From JAEUIE01 sp035430005 (lineage in GTDB: Bacteria > Planctomycetota > Planctomycetia > Gemmatales > HRBIN36): DNA of 64,000 nt. A program made the position numbers and the translations under genes. Positions 17,204-27,174 of the stretch are shown piece after piece; positions within the stretch are counted from its first letter, which is position 1, and every line of letters begins with the position of its first letter. The stretch spans positions 1-64,000 of the forward strand of contig DAOMFV010000010.1 of NCBI GenBank assembly GCA_035430005.1. The letters are read 5' to 3'. The notes beneath the pieces were generated by a model, which was given only the letters and a program-made list of their open reading frames with translations, did not search any database and was not told the origin of the DNA.

Positions 17204-19453
17204 ATGGTCTGCCGATGTCCCGGCATCATCCTGTCTCTGATGTTGCTTTGCTGCCAGTACGTTGCCGGGGCAGGGGAGCCTGCGTTCGTGGTGCCCGAAA
17301 ATAACGACTACTTCGAGAAGCACGTCCGTCCTATCCTTGCCGATCACTGCTACAGTTGCCATGGTCCCGACAAGTCAAAAGGCGGGCTTCGGTTTGATTC
17401 CATCAAGGCCCTCAAGACCGGGAACGAGGCTGGCAGCCTATTCGTGCCGGGCAAGCCGGAGAAGAGCCATTTGCTGGAGGTGCTGAACTACTCCGGTGAG
17501 ATAAAGATGCCTCCCAGGCAGAAGCTCAGCCAGGAACAGATCGATCACGTCCGCCATTGGATCGAGTTGGGGGCGGTTCTGCCGGTGGAGACGAAGAAGC
17601 CAGAGAACGATCAGTGGAAGAAACATTGGAGCTTTCAGCCTCTCAAGTTCACTACCGATGCCATCCCCACCATCGATAGCCTGATCGCCATCAACTTGGA
17701 GAAGGCTTCTCTTTCTGTCGCGCCACCGGCAGATCGACGAACGCTGCTTCGCCGGGTGAAGTTCGATCTACTCGGCTTACCGCCGACTAATGAAGAAATG
17801 GAAGCGTTTGTTCATGACGCACTCTCGGATGAATCAGCGTTACTCAAAGTGGTTGATCGCTATCTGGCCAGCCCCCACTTCGGTGAGCGCTGGGCTCGCC
17901 ATTGGCTCGACCTGGCCCGCTATGCTGACAACAAAGGCTACATTGGAGTCGGAGTGGATCGCACCTACCCGTTTGCCTGGACCTATCGAGACTGGGTCGT
18001 TGCTGCCTTCAATCGGGACCTTCCTTATGATGAGTTCCTCAAGGATCAACTCGCCGCCGATCAACTGGTTCTCAAAGACAAGCAGGCCGACCTGGCTGCG
18101 ATGGGCTTTCTCACCGTGGGCCGGCGGTTCATCAATGACATTCATGACATTATCGATGATCGTATCGATGTCACCATGCGAACCATGCAGGGGCTGACCG
18201 TTTCCTGCGCTCGCTGCCATGACCATAAGTTCGATCCGATTTCGGCTAGGGATTACTACAGTCTCTATGGTGTTTTCAACAGCAGCAGAGAGCCCGACCT
18301 CGAAGCCATGCCGCTGTTGGGTATGAACCCCAAAGCCGAAGATGGGGAAGCGTTCAACAAAGAACTGGCGAAGGCGAAGGAAGAGCTGACAAAATGGGAG
18401 AAAGACCACGAAGCTGACCGGAAGGAGAAGCCTATCCAGTTCGGCGAACAGCGCAAGCCATTCGAGAACAAGATCAAGCGACTCTATGCCGATCATCCCG
18501 GCGCTCCGCCTCGTGGCATGGTGCTGCTCGATAAGGACAAGCCCGTCGAACCAGTCATCTTTAACCGTGGCAACCCCGGCAATCGTGGGGCTAGGGTACC
18601 CCGTCAGTTCTTGCCCTTTCTCAGTGGCGAAAAGGAGGAGCCGTTCAAAGTGGGTAGCGGCCGGTTGGAGTTGGCGAAGGCTATCACCAATCGAAGCAAC
18701 CCTCTGACCGCACGAGTCTGGGCCAACCGGGTCTGGGAGCATCTCATCGGCAAGCCGCTCGTCAACACGCCCAGCGACTTCGGCTTAAGAAGCGAACCAC
18801 CGGCGAACCCTAAACTGCTCGATGCCCTGGCTGCCTCGCTGCTCAAGAACAACTGGTCAACCAAGCAACTCATCCGCGACATCATCCTGAGCAAAGCCTA
18901 TCGGCAATCGTCCGATTCTCCTGATTCCTGGAGACTCGATCCGGAGAACAAGCTGTTGGCCCGCATGAACCGCAAGCGACTTGAATGGGAACCCATGCGG
19001 GACAGCATCCTCGCCGTCAGCGGGCAGCTCGATGCTACCATGGGCGGGCCTTCCGTCGATATGTTCAAGAAGGGTGCCAACCGCCGGTCGATCTATGCTT
19101 TCATCGATCGCCAGAACCTGCCGAGCCTGTTTCGTACCTTTGATTTCGCCATCCCCGATACTCATTCACCCAGTCGGTTCACGACGACGGTGCCGCAGCA
19201 GATGCTTTACTTCATGAACAGCGGCTTCCTGATGGAGCACTCTCGTGCCCTGCTGGAACGAACTGAGATCAAGAGCGTGACTGACCCTACCGAACGTATT
19301 CATCGTTGTTATCAGCTCATCCTGGCACGAGATGCACTACCTGAAGAGGTCCAGTTGTCCCAGCGCTTCCTGGGCACCAAACCCGATGACAAGAACTGGC
19401 AACGCTTCGTCCAGGCACTGTTGATGACAAACGAGTTTATCTTTGTGGATTGA
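17204..19453 (+). CDS. PSCyt1-DUF1549-DUF1553 cytochrome-like protein
   Basis: A 749-residue secreted protein. The N-terminus is a signal peptide (to about residue 23). The PSCyt1 heme-binding motif CYSCH (C49, C52, H53) lies within DHCYSCHGPDKSKGGLR. The DUF1549 region (RLLGLPPT-like LGLPPTNEEM, GERWARHWLDLARYAD, and CARCHDHKFDPIS with a second CxxCH) follows, and the DUF1553 region includes NPLTARVWANRVWEHL, FGLRSEPPANPKLLD and the C-terminal LILARDALPEE. This architecture is characteristic of Planctomycetes and related phyla. Biochemical role is unknown. It pairs, as usual, with the DUF1501 gene downstream, 119 bp away across a repeat. Confidence 0.92.
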   Translation: MVCRCPGIILSLMLLCCQYVAGAGEPAFVVPENNDYFEKHVRPILADHCYSCHGPDKSKGGLRFDSIKALKTGNEAGSLFVPGKPEKSHLLEVLNYSGEIKMPPRQKLSQEQIDHVRHWIELGAVLPVETKKPENDQWKKHWSFQPLKFTTDAIPTIDSLIAINLEKASLSVAPPADRRTLLRRVKFDLLGLPPTNEEMEAFVHDALSDESALLKVVDRYLASPHFGERWARHWLDLARYADNKGYIGVGVDRTYPFAWTYRDWVVAAFNRDLPYDEFLKDQLAADQLVLKDKQADLAAMGFLTVGRRFINDIHDIIDDRIDVTMRTMQGLTVSCARCHDHKFDPISARDYYSLYGVFNSSREPDLEAMPLLGMNPKAEDGEAFNKELAKAKEELTKWEKDHEADRKEKPIQFGEQRKPFENKIKRLYADHPGAPPRGMVLLDKDKPVEPVIFNRGNPGNRGARVPRQFLPFLSGEKEEPFKVGSGRLELAKAITNRSNPLTARVWANRVWEHLIGKPLVNTPSDFGLRSEPPANPKLLDALAASLLKNNWSTKQLIRDIILSKAYRQSSDSPDSWRLDPENKLLARMNRKRLEWEPMRDSILAVSGQLDATMGGPSVDMFKKGANRRSIYAFIDRQNLPSLFRTFDFAIPDTHSPSRFTTTVPQQMLYFMNSGFLMEHSRALLERTEIKSVTDPTERIHRCYQLILARDALPEEVQLSQRFLGTKPDDKNWQRFVQALLMTNEFIFVD

Positions 19454-19460
19454 TGGTATT

Positions 19461-19511
19461 TCTCCCCTCTCCCCTGGAGGGAGAGGGGACGGGGGTGAGG
19501 GGGAGCTGAAT
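19461..19511 (+). repeat. Dispersed repeat R1, short copy
   Basis: Core of repeat family R1 (CTCCCCTCTCCC, a short spacer, GGGAGAGGGG, then GGGGGTGAGGGGG) 8 bp after the stop at 19453. The flanking direct repeats seen in the four longer copies are missing here. Confidence 0.7.
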
Positions 19512-19572
19512 AGAGGCCCTATCACGAGATGATGGGTACAATGAACTGTAAGCAGAACACCAAAGGCTAACA

Positions 19573-21024
19573 ATGCCGCACCCGATGAACCTCATGCACC
19601 AACTAATGAACCGCCGCCAACTCCTGGCCCGTTGCGGCATGGGAATGGGCAGCATCGGTCTGTCGTCGCTGCTTTCGTCACAGGGCCTGCTCCAGGCGGA
19701 AGAGAAGGGGCCTTCGTCGCTCAATCCCCTCGCCGTCCGACCGGCTCATTTCCCAGCTAAAGCCAAACACATCATCCACATCTTTGCCAACGGCGGGCCG
19801 AGCCATGTCGATACGTTCGATCCCAAACCCAAGCTGACCGAATACCACGGCAAGATGCTGCCACGCCCCAACCTCGGCACCGAACGCAAGACCGGCTCGG
19901 CCTGGAAGTCTCCCTTTGAGTTCAAACGCTACGGCAAGAGCGGCATCGAAGTCAGCGACCTGTTCCCGAACGTCGGCTCCTGTGTTGATGACCTCTGCAT
20001 CATCCGTTCGATGTATGCCGATGTTCCCAACCATGAACCGTCTCTGCTGCTGATGAACTGCGGCGAGGCCCGGCTCATCCGCCCCAGCTTCGGCTCGTGG
20101 ATCACCTATGGCCTCGGTTCCGAAAACCAGAACCTGCCCGGCTTCGTCGTCATGTGTCCAGGCGGCTACCCTATCCAGGAATCGCAGAACTGGCAGGCCG
20201 GCTTCCTCCCCGGCATCTACCAGGGAGCCTATCTCGATACCAAGAACGACAAGGTTGATCTGCTCATCGAGAATATCAGGAACAAGCAGATTTCGAGCAA
20301 AGAGCAGCGTGCCCAGCTCGATCTGGTGCAGGCCCTCAATGTCCAACATCAGCAACAGCACAAGGATGATCGGCAACTCGAATCACGCATTCAGTCGTTC
20401 GAACTGGCCTACCGCATGCAGATGCAGGCAGCAGATGTCTTTGACCTAAGCAAGGAACCGCCTCACATTTTGGATATGTATGGCCCCGGCGTGCATGCCC
20501 GGCAACTGCTCTATGCCCGCCGCATGATCGAGCGGGGCGTGCGCTTCGTGCAGGTCTGGCATGGCGATGGGCAGCCCTGGGACAATCACGACGATCTGGA
20601 AGTCAATCACAAGCGGCTGGCCAGGCAGTGCGATCAGGCGATAGCGGGGCTGTTGAAAGATCTCAAGCAGCGCGGCCTGCTCGATGAAACGCTCGTCATC
20701 TGGGGCGGCGAGTTTGGCCGCACCCCGGTAGTCGAACTCCCCACCCCCGGCTCTAACGCCGGCAAGGTCAATGGCCGCGACCACAACCACTGGGGCTTCT
20801 CCATGTGGCTGGCCGGCGGCGGCGTGAAAGCCGGCACCGTCGTCGGCGCCACCGACGAGTTCGGCTTCCAGGCCCAGGAGAACAAAGTCCACGTCCACGA
20901 TCTCCACGCCACGCTGCTGCATCTGCTAGGCTTCGACCACGAACGCTTCACCTACCGCTACGCCGGCAGAGATTTCCGGCTAACTGATGTGCATGGGAAG
21001 GTGGTGAGGGAGATTATCGCGTAG
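19573..21024 (+). CDS. DUF1501 family protein
   Basis: A 483-residue protein with a twin-arginine-like start, MNRRQLLARCGMGMGSIGLSSLLS. The alkaline-phosphatase-superfamily fold of DUF1501 is indicated by HIIHIFANGGPSHVDTFDPKP, LPGFVVMCPGGYP, and near the C-terminus WGGEFGRTPVVE and GRDHNHWGFSMWLAGGGVKAG. It is expected to be exported. DUF1501 proteins are almost always encoded next to a PSCyt1/DUF1549/DUF1553 gene in Planctomycetes, as here, and probably work with it. Several ATGs (residues 1, 5, 8, 12) are possible starts. The gene ends 4 bp before the convergent kinase gene. Confidence 0.92.
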   Translation: MPHPMNLMHQLMNRRQLLARCGMGMGSIGLSSLLSSQGLLQAEEKGPSSLNPLAVRPAHFPAKAKHIIHIFANGGPSHVDTFDPKPKLTEYHGKMLPRPNLGTERKTGSAWKSPFEFKRYGKSGIEVSDLFPNVGSCVDDLCIIRSMYADVPNHEPSLLLMNCGEARLIRPSFGSWITYGLGSENQNLPGFVVMCPGGYPIQESQNWQAGFLPGIYQGAYLDTKNDKVDLLIENIRNKQISSKEQRAQLDLVQALNVQHQQQHKDDRQLESRIQSFELAYRMQMQAADVFDLSKEPPHILDMYGPGVHARQLLYARRMIERGVRFVQVWHGDGQPWDNHDDLEVNHKRLARQCDQAIAGLLKDLKQRGLLDETLVIWGGEFGRTPVVELPTPGSNAGKVNGRDHNHWGFSMWLAGGGVKAGTVVGATDEFGFQAQENKVHVHDLHATLLHLLGFDHERFTYRYAGRDFRLTDVHGKVVREIIA

Positions 21025-21028
21025 AAAA

Positions 21029-22801
21029 TTATCGTGGAGGTATATTCTGCGACGAAGTATCTTGCTGATATTTTTGCTGAATACTGGTGATAATGGATTT
21101 ATCAATTTCGTTTTGAATTAACTGGTTAAGCAGAGATTCGATATCAGATGACTTCTTCTTGAAATCAGCATTTTCATAGAGACGGCGGAGTGCATCTTCT
21201 CGTTTCCTTAGCTCTACCATAAGAATCAGTAATGGGCCACTCAGTTGCAAACGAACAGGCCATAGTATCTCTGCCCAAGACGCTGCCCAAAGCGGGCCTG
21301 ATGCCACCAAGCCAGAAACTACTCGTTCTGACACCTCTTTCCACTGCGCACTATCTGGATCGAGTAATGCAAGTGCTCCTGCCGCCGCAAGCACTCGACG
21401 AGGTTTTGTACGGAGATCGCCGATTACTTTCCATAAAGTAGCTGTTACTTGCTGGCGATGAGGGAATAGGAAACTCCGTAATACCCGTACGTTTTCCGGG
21501 GAGCTGATTAAAATCGTTTCAGTCAAATCATCTAGCAACTGTTTTGTCTTAGTTTGATCTATTCGCAATAGTGCCAACCTGGCATGCAAATTAGGTCTTG
21601 TCCCAAGCGAGTTTTCAGACTCTATTTTTAACAAAAGTGGTTCGGCCAAATCCTTTACTGGGATAATGTCTTCGATTATCCGAGGAACATTCATTGTATC
21701 TGTAGTTGCCAGATAGTTCACCAGCATTGTTGCCTGAGAAACACGACGGTTGACCTCCACCTGATAATTGTAAACCCATAGGCCGATGACTAATGATAAA
21801 ACAGCAAGAGTTATCCCACCGACTAACGCCGCGACTGCCGGTCGTCGTTTTCCCCATTTAACAATTCTCTCAGCCAGTCCCGCTGGCCGGGCATGGATTG
21901 GCTCTCCTTTCGACCAGCGGTCCAACTCATCAGCTAACTCTTCTGCCGAAATGTATCTCTTTTTAGGGTCTTTCGTCAGACATTTTACCGCGATTACAAT
22001 CAGATCCTTATCAATGGTTTTGTCGAATGTACTTGGATGCGGTAGCTCATCTTCAATTACTTTACGAATCGTATCCAGTGGATTTGAAGCACAAAACGGA
22101 GGCTGTCCCGTCAACAATTCATACAAGATCGCTCCTAGGCCATAAACATCTACTGCCACAGTAAGGCTTTTCTCAGCCTTGGCCTGTTCTGGAGCCATGT
22201 AATTGGGTGTTCCCAAGATCGCGCCACTAACTGTGGGATATTGGCCTGGTGTATCCTTTGAATCAAATCGCTTGGCTAGTCCAAAGTCTGATACAAACGC
22301 TTGTCCATCTGTATCCAAAAGGATGTTGGAAGGCTTCAGATCTCGATGGAGAATGCCCCGTCGATGTGCATAATGCACTGCTCGGGCAATTATTTCGATG
22401 AGCCTTGCAATTGGTCTTGGGTTGCCACGGTATTTTTCCACCTGCTGGGCCAAGCTTCCTCCGCTGACTAACTTCATAGTGAAATACTGTTGCCCTTGAT
22501 ACTCGCCAACTTCATGAATCGGGAGAATATTCGGATGATCGAGATTTGCTGCTTCTTGAGCCTCTTGCCGGAAGCGATGAATCGCATCGGGTGAAGCAAG
22601 CTGTCCGGAGAGGATCATTTTCAACGCAAGCAATCGATTCAGTGATATTTGTCGCGACTTGAAAACTACGCCCATTCCCCCGCGGGCAATTTCCTCCAAA
22701 AGTTCATAGTCACCAAAGTATTGAATTTTCCCAAGGGCACTCCCTTGCTCATTAAGAGGTGTACAAACTTCCTGGAAAGAAACAGTTCGTTCGTTTGCCA
22801 T
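21029..22801 (-). CDS. Membrane-anchored Hanks-type Ser/Thr protein kinase
   Basis: A 590-residue kinase. The N-terminal catalytic domain (about 32-300) has the glycine loop IARGGMGVVF, the ATP lysine K61 in ALKMI, HRDLKPSN with catalytic D154, and DFG at 172-174, and GTPNYMAPEQ in the activation loop. The catalytic set is complete. A single membrane span lies at about 323-345, followed by about 245 extracytoplasmic residues with no family I recognise, rich in short helices. Such kinases are numerous in Planctomycetes. It is convergent with the DUF1501 gene (stop codons 4 bp apart) and its ligand and targets are unknown. Confidence 0.92.
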   Translation of the reverse strand: MANERTVSFQEVCTPLNEQGSALGKIQYFGDYELLEEIARGGMGVVFKSRQISLNRLLALKMILSGQLASPDAIHRFRQEAQEAANLDHPNILPIHEVGEYQGQQYFTMKLVSGGSLAQQVEKYRGNPRPIARLIEIIARAVHYAHRRGILHRDLKPSNILLDTDGQAFVSDFGLAKRFDSKDTPGQYPTVSGAILGTPNYMAPEQAKAEKSLTVAVDVYGLGAILYELLTGQPPFCASNPLDTIRKVIEDELPHPSTFDKTIDKDLIVIAVKCLTKDPKKRYISAEELADELDRWSKGEPIHARPAGLAERIVKWGKRRPAVAALVGGITLAVLSLVIGLWVYNYQVEVNRRVSQATMLVNYLATTDTMNVPRIIEDIIPVKDLAEPLLLKIESENSLGTRPNLHARLALLRIDQTKTKQLLDDLTETILISSPENVRVLRSFLFPHRQQVTATLWKVIGDLRTKPRRVLAAAGALALLDPDSAQWKEVSERVVSGLVASGPLWAASWAEILWPVRLQLSGPLLILMVELRKREDALRRLYENADFKKKSSDIESLLNQLIQNEIDKSIITSIQQKYQQDTSSQNIPPR

Positions 22802-22898
22802 AGAAACCGCATTTCACATGCGTCCGTGAACATTCAGAAAAGACTCCAATTCCTCTGCAAACTATGGATAACGAGTAAATATTCAGGACATTCTGGCG

Positions 22899-24710
22899 CT
22901 ACAACCCCCTCAAATACTCAACCAAATCCTTCAGCTCCTCCTCCGTCAGCTTTCCGTTCCCCGTCACCTTCTCCGGGGCATGAGGCCCGGTCAGCACCTC
23001 TTCCAAAGTGCGGGCTTGGCCGTCGTGGAGGTAGTACATGCGGTCGTAGACGCCGCGGAGTGTTGGCGGGTTGAAGCCTTTGTACGCATCGCCGGAAGAT
23101 TCCAGGCCGACGATGTGGACTTTGTTATCAGTGAAGTACTCGCCGTGATGGCAGTTGATGCAGCCGGCTTTGTTACCTTCAAAGATCGCTTTGCCGCGCA
23201 CCATCGCTTCGGTGGGTTGGCCGTTTGATCCCAGGTAGGGGCTCTGCGGGCCTTTCAAAGTACCGAAGTAGGCGACAAGAGCATCCACTTCGCTCTCCTT
23301 CATCGGCTTGCCCAGCATCGATTCCTTCATCGACTTCTTCATCGCTGCCCGCAGGTCTTTCTGCCAGCCATGCCACGTCCAGGGGCCGGTGTGGGTGACG
23401 TAGCGGAGCGAGGGCACCATCTTCGGGTTGCCAAAGCGGCCATCGTTGGTGGTGTCCATAGCGATGCCGTTACTATGCCCGTCGTGATGGCAACTGGCAC
23501 ACGAATACCATTGATCGAACCCGCGCCCGCCATCGTAGAAGATGGCTTCGCCTTGCCGGGCCAGGCTCTGTTCCTTGGGCCCACCGAGATCGATAGTATG
23601 GGCAACCTTGCGTTCCTTAATGTCGATCACCTGGATAGCGTTGAGCAAGTAGTTGGCCACGTAGAGATGGCGATTGTCCTTGCTGAAAGTGATGTACATG
23701 GGTCTGCCGCCAACGGGCAGACGGAAGAAACGGTCAGCGTCTTTGCGCAGGTCTTCGTCGATCAGGAACTTGCTGCTGAACCCCAGAAAAGGCAGCTTCT
23801 CATTGCGGAAAAAGAGTACTTCATGGGTGCCCGAAGCGGAGCAGGCCATCCATTCCTGATTCGGTGTGACGGCCAGGCCACAAGGATCGGCCACAGCTAA
23901 CCCTTGGGTATCGAGATAAAGCGAAGCCACTCGCTTGGCTTCGTTCACTCTTATCCGCGCGATACGACTGGTGGTGACCCAACCAAGCTTGATCGATCGC
24001 TCGGTTGGCCCGGAACCGAAGTGATAGATGTAAGGCGAATAGACGAACTGACTGTCAGGACTGACGACGATCTGGCCCTGGTTCAACCCGGAGAAAGGCT
24101 CCTCACGCAGCAGCTTGTGATTAGCCAGATCGACAAAGCTCATGGTGCCATCGCCACTGCCGGTAGCGATGAGCGTTTTGCCATTAGGGGTGATGGCTAA
24201 TGAATGGGGCCAGCGACCGACAGCGATGCGGGCTTCTTCCTTCATGGTCGCCAGGTCAAGCATCGCAACTTTGTGATCGGTGCACAGGGCGACATAGGCC
24301 TTTTGGTTATTCTTGTCGATGACGATGCCGCGGGGTTCAAAGCCAAGCCAGAGGCGCTTGGCTTCCTTCAGTTGACCCTTGTCGTCGAGATCGTATGCAA
24401 CCACTTCATGGGAGAAGGTGGCGCTCGCCAGCACCTGTTTGCCATCGGAAGTAATGGCAAGCCTAGTGGGGTACTCGCCACACTTGATTTCCTGGATGAC
24501 CTGGTGTTTGCCCAGATCGACGACGCTCAGGGTGCCACTGGTTTGATTGGTACTGATGAGGAATCGTTCGTCCGGGGTGAGAACGCAATCGACGGGCGAA
24601 CGATCCAACACTTCCTGCTTTTCCACAGCCAGGGCAGGGGAGTAGTTGCTGCCACTGGTCAAGCAGAACGCAACGACGATCAACAGGGCGGCTGTAAGAT
24701 TCATCCTCAT
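22899..24710 (-). CDS. Seven-bladed propeller with two C-type heme motifs
   Basis: About 603 residues from the ATG at 24710, chosen because GAGG lies nine bases upstream; the longer frame (to 24794) would overlap the neighbouring gene. A signal peptide (MRMNLTAALLIVVAF...) leads to YVTN-type repeats (for example LGKHQVIQEIKCGEYPTRLA, then AVGRWPHSLAITPNGKTL). The C-terminal half has two CxxCH motifs, in SCASCHHDG and CINCHHGEY. So it is a secreted diheme cytochrome with a beta-propeller; the C-terminal motif pair resembles the di-heme peroxidase type, but I cannot assign an electron donor or substrate. Upstream is a PfkB kinase (start 50 bp away). Confidence 0.88.
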   Translation of the reverse strand: MRMNLTAALLIVVAFCLTSGSNYSPALAVEKQEVLDRSPVDCVLTPDERFLISTNQTSGTLSVVDLGKHQVIQEIKCGEYPTRLAITSDGKQVLASATFSHEVVAYDLDDKGQLKEAKRLWLGFEPRGIVIDKNNQKAYVALCTDHKVAMLDLATMKEEARIAVGRWPHSLAITPNGKTLIATGSGDGTMSFVDLANHKLLREEPFSGLNQGQIVVSPDSQFVYSPYIYHFGSGPTERSIKLGWVTTSRIARIRVNEAKRVASLYLDTQGLAVADPCGLAVTPNQEWMACSASGTHEVLFFRNEKLPFLGFSSKFLIDEDLRKDADRFFRLPVGGRPMYITFSKDNRHLYVANYLLNAIQVIDIKERKVAHTIDLGGPKEQSLARQGEAIFYDGGRGFDQWYSCASCHHDGHSNGIAMDTTNDGRFGNPKMVPSLRYVTHTGPWTWHGWQKDLRAAMKKSMKESMLGKPMKESEVDALVAYFGTLKGPQSPYLGSNGQPTEAMVRGKAIFEGNKAGCINCHHGEYFTDNKVHIVGLESSGDAYKGFNPPTLRGVYDRMYYLHDGQARTLEEVLTGPHAPEKVTGNGKLTEEELKDLVEYLRGL

Positions 24711-24759
24711 CGCATACATCCTCTGATGATTTCTCTGCGTTCTCTGCGTTTTTTCCTTT

Positions 24760-25839
24760 TTAACGCAGAGAGGAAACCTGTCGCCATCGCTCACGAACCT
24801 GATCTGGCGTGGCAGTCCCTGTGGTTCCTATCTGTTGTACGGTAATGGAGGCCACGATGTTACCAAAGGCGCCCGCCTGGGCCATCGTCGCCCCGGCTGC
24901 GTAGGCACAGGCAATCCCCGCCGAGGTGCTGTCCCCGGCGCCGACAACATCAATGAGCCCCTTAACAGGATAGCCCGGAATCATCGTTGTCTCAACCCGC
25001 TTGTTGCCGGCACAATCGAGGGAACTGGCGAAGGTGTTGGCGAGACAAATGCCCTCTTCGCCCATGGTGCAGAACACCGGGCGGTTCAGCCGGATGGCCA
25101 GGGCCGAGACCGCCAGTTCCGATTCGCTATCGACCGTGACAGCCTCATCGTCGGCACCACGACCAAAGGCTGCTTCGCACTCGCTGAGATTCGGCTTTGT
25201 CCAGCAGTTGTGGAAGTGGACGATCATCTCCCGGCTATCGGCTAGCAACAGCTTTTCGGGCTTCTCGGCGCCTAATTCAGAGAGTTTGTGGCGTATGAGA
25301 GAAGTGATGACGCCCGTCTCCGGCTCGCTGACCTGATCCAACACCAGCAGGGCATCGACGCTGTTCCAGAGCCTGGGCAGTTCTTCGAGTAGAAACAGTT
25401 GCACATCGCCCGGCGTGGCGGTGCGGTTGCGAATATCGATGCGGTTCAGTTCCTGGGGCAGGGCATTGTCTACCGAGAGCATCGGCTTGGTGTAGGTGGG
25501 CGTTTTGCGTAACGGCGTTTCAAGCAGATGGGTAATGTCGATCTTGCGTTTGAGCAGTTCCTGCTTCACATCGTAGCCTCGGCCATCGGTGCCGATGAAG
25601 GAGAGGATTTTGATGGTGCCCACACCCAGGGCGGCGAGGTTATTGAGTATGGTGCCCGCGGCACCCGGGGAGTTGCGAATGCCGGCGACCTGGAAAGCAT
25701 CCAGGCCGGTCTCGATGGACGGTTCCGTCAGTCGATGATCGAGTTCGAGGTACTGATCGAGAAAGAGATCGCCGACCACTCCGATGGATAGCGTTGGCAG
25801 TTTGGCCAGGATCGATTCAAGAAGCTGATCGTTGAGCAT
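24760..25839 (-). CDS. PfkB-family carbohydrate kinase
   Basis: A 359-residue ribokinase-fold kinase. The N-terminal GVVGDLFLDQYLELDHRL and GAAGTILNNLAALGV match the RfaE/PfkB substrate domain, and the C-terminal VVGAGDSTSAGIACAYAAG is the catalytic anion-hole motif with its Asp. It phosphorylates a sugar; the closest pattern is the heptose-7-phosphate kinase half of HldE, but the second (nucleotidyltransferase) half is not present, so the substrate remains open. It lies 8 bp after the membrane-fusion gene on the same strand, so the two may be co-transcribed. Confidence 0.88.
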   Translation of the reverse strand: MLNDQLLESILAKLPTLSIGVVGDLFLDQYLELDHRLTEPSIETGLDAFQVAGIRNSPGAAGTILNNLAALGVGTIKILSFIGTDGRGYDVKQELLKRKIDITHLLETPLRKTPTYTKPMLSVDNALPQELNRIDIRNRTATPGDVQLFLLEELPRLWNSVDALLVLDQVSEPETGVITSLIRHKLSELGAEKPEKLLLADSREMIVHFHNCWTKPNLSECEAAFGRGADDEAVTVDSESELAVSALAIRLNRPVFCTMGEEGICLANTFASSLDCAGNKRVETTMIPGYPVKGLIDVVGAGDSTSAGIACAYAAGATMAQAGAFGNIVASITVQQIGTTGTATPDQVRERWRQVSSLR

Positions 25840-25847
25840 GCACTACA

Positions 25848-27122
25848 TTACCTGCCTGATTTAGATTTGTCTGCATCAGGTGGGGCGAACTGAATAGGGG
25901 TACCATCTTCAAGAGCTTCGGAGCCTCGGCGGACAATGGTGTCGCCAGGCTTGAGACCGTTCTTGACTTCGACCCAGCCTGGCTCACGGTAGCCCAGTTC
26001 GAGGATACGAGCTTGGGCGACCCATTCCTTTTGGCCATTCTTGTTGGTTCGCTCCACGGGAACGAAAGCGACGAAGCCCCGTTCATTGGGCCGCACAGAT
26101 TCTTCGGGAATGACGCAGGCTTCGTCGTTGGTGTGCAGAGGAAAGCGAATGCGGGCGGTGAACCCGGGCTGTAGCTTCTCACGCCCCTTGGTGAAGATTT
26201 CCGATTTACATTCGAACATGTGGGTATCGCTGTTGGCCACGGTGCTCATGTAGAACAGTCTGCCCCGATAGTTGATCCGGGGGGAGGCGAGCAGAGTGAA
26301 CTCGACATCGGATAACTGAGGGGCCATGAGTTGGAACGGGCTGATGACGAGGTCACGCACGGCTGTCATTTGCGCCCCGCATTGCGATGCCATCAATTGA
26401 CAGACCATTTCCGAGAGTGAGGCGGCCAGGTTGGCGGTCATGCGTTCACGCACCGCGCCCGCTGCGCTTTCGGGGATCCAGCCCACCAACCGCAGCCGGG
26501 AGATGTCGGCAATGGTGGCGACGACTCCTTTGTCTTCGATGTAACTGCCGGCGGTCACCTTGCGGAGATTAATTCTGCCGGCGTAGGGCGCGCGAACCTG
26601 GGAACGATGGAGTTGTATTTCCGCCAGCCGGCGGTTCGCCTCGGCGGCAGCCATCTCGGCTTCCATGGTCTTTTGCATCAGGGCGGTGCGGGTGCGTTCT
26701 TCCTCGGTGATGGCGCCTTTGGCATCCTCGGCACGTTTAGCAGCGTCCTTCGCCTGCTCCAGCGCAGCTTTGGCCCGCAATTCATTCGCTTTGGTTAGTG
26801 CCAGCTGGGTTTCAAATCGGTATTGATCGATGACAATGAGGACCGTTTCGGGGGTAACCAGTTCACCTTCACGGAAGTGTACTTCATCGACAATACCACT
26901 GACGCCGGCGGCGATATCGGTCACCCGTTCCGCTTCCAGAACACCGGGAGTATCGACAGCGTATTGCAGAGATCGCTTTTCAGCTTTGCACAACTCAACG
27001 TTGCGTTTCAGATTCACTTTGCTGGGCGGGATGGCCGGTACCGCGCCGAGATTGTTCCCGCCGCAACCGGCAGGCAGAATCAACGCTAACAATAATAGAA
27101 GGGCAGGGCTCTTGAGGTTCAT
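25848..27122 (-). CDS. HlyD/RND-type membrane fusion lipoprotein
   Basis: A 424-residue periplasmic adaptor. The signal ends in LPAGCGG, a lipobox. The lipoyl half-motifs (VSGIVDEVHFREGELV and VRAPYAGRINLRKVTAGSYI) enclose a long helical hairpin rich in Ala/Glu (about 100-175). The beta-barrel and membrane-proximal parts follow. It should link an inner-membrane transporter to an outer-membrane partner. Neither an RND pump nor an ABC permease nor an outer-membrane channel is encoded next to it, so it seems an orphan here. Confidence 0.85.
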   Translation of the reverse strand: MNLKSPALLLLLALILPAGCGGNNLGAVPAIPPSKVNLKRNVELCKAEKRSLQYAVDTPGVLEAERVTDIAAGVSGIVDEVHFREGELVTPETVLIVIDQYRFETQLALTKANELRAKAALEQAKDAAKRAEDAKGAITEEERTRTALMQKTMEAEMAAAEANRRLAEIQLHRSQVRAPYAGRINLRKVTAGSYIEDKGVVATIADISRLRLVGWIPESAAGAVRERMTANLAASLSEMVCQLMASQCGAQMTAVRDLVISPFQLMAPQLSDVEFTLLASPRINYRGRLFYMSTVANSDTHMFECKSEIFTKGREKLQPGFTARIRFPLHTNDEACVIPEESVRPNERGFVAFVPVERTNKNGQKEWVAQARILELGYREPGWVEVKNGLKPGDTIVRRGSEALEDGTPIQFAPPDADKSKSGR

Positions 27123-27174
27123 ACTCTTATGCTACTTGAAGACAGATTCGTTGCATGTGGGACTCAGCCATTTC

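Noticed and set aside
17840..18742. Minus-strand frame (300 codons) over the PSCyt1 gene
   Set aside because: A shadow of the DUF1549 region with no domain of its own.
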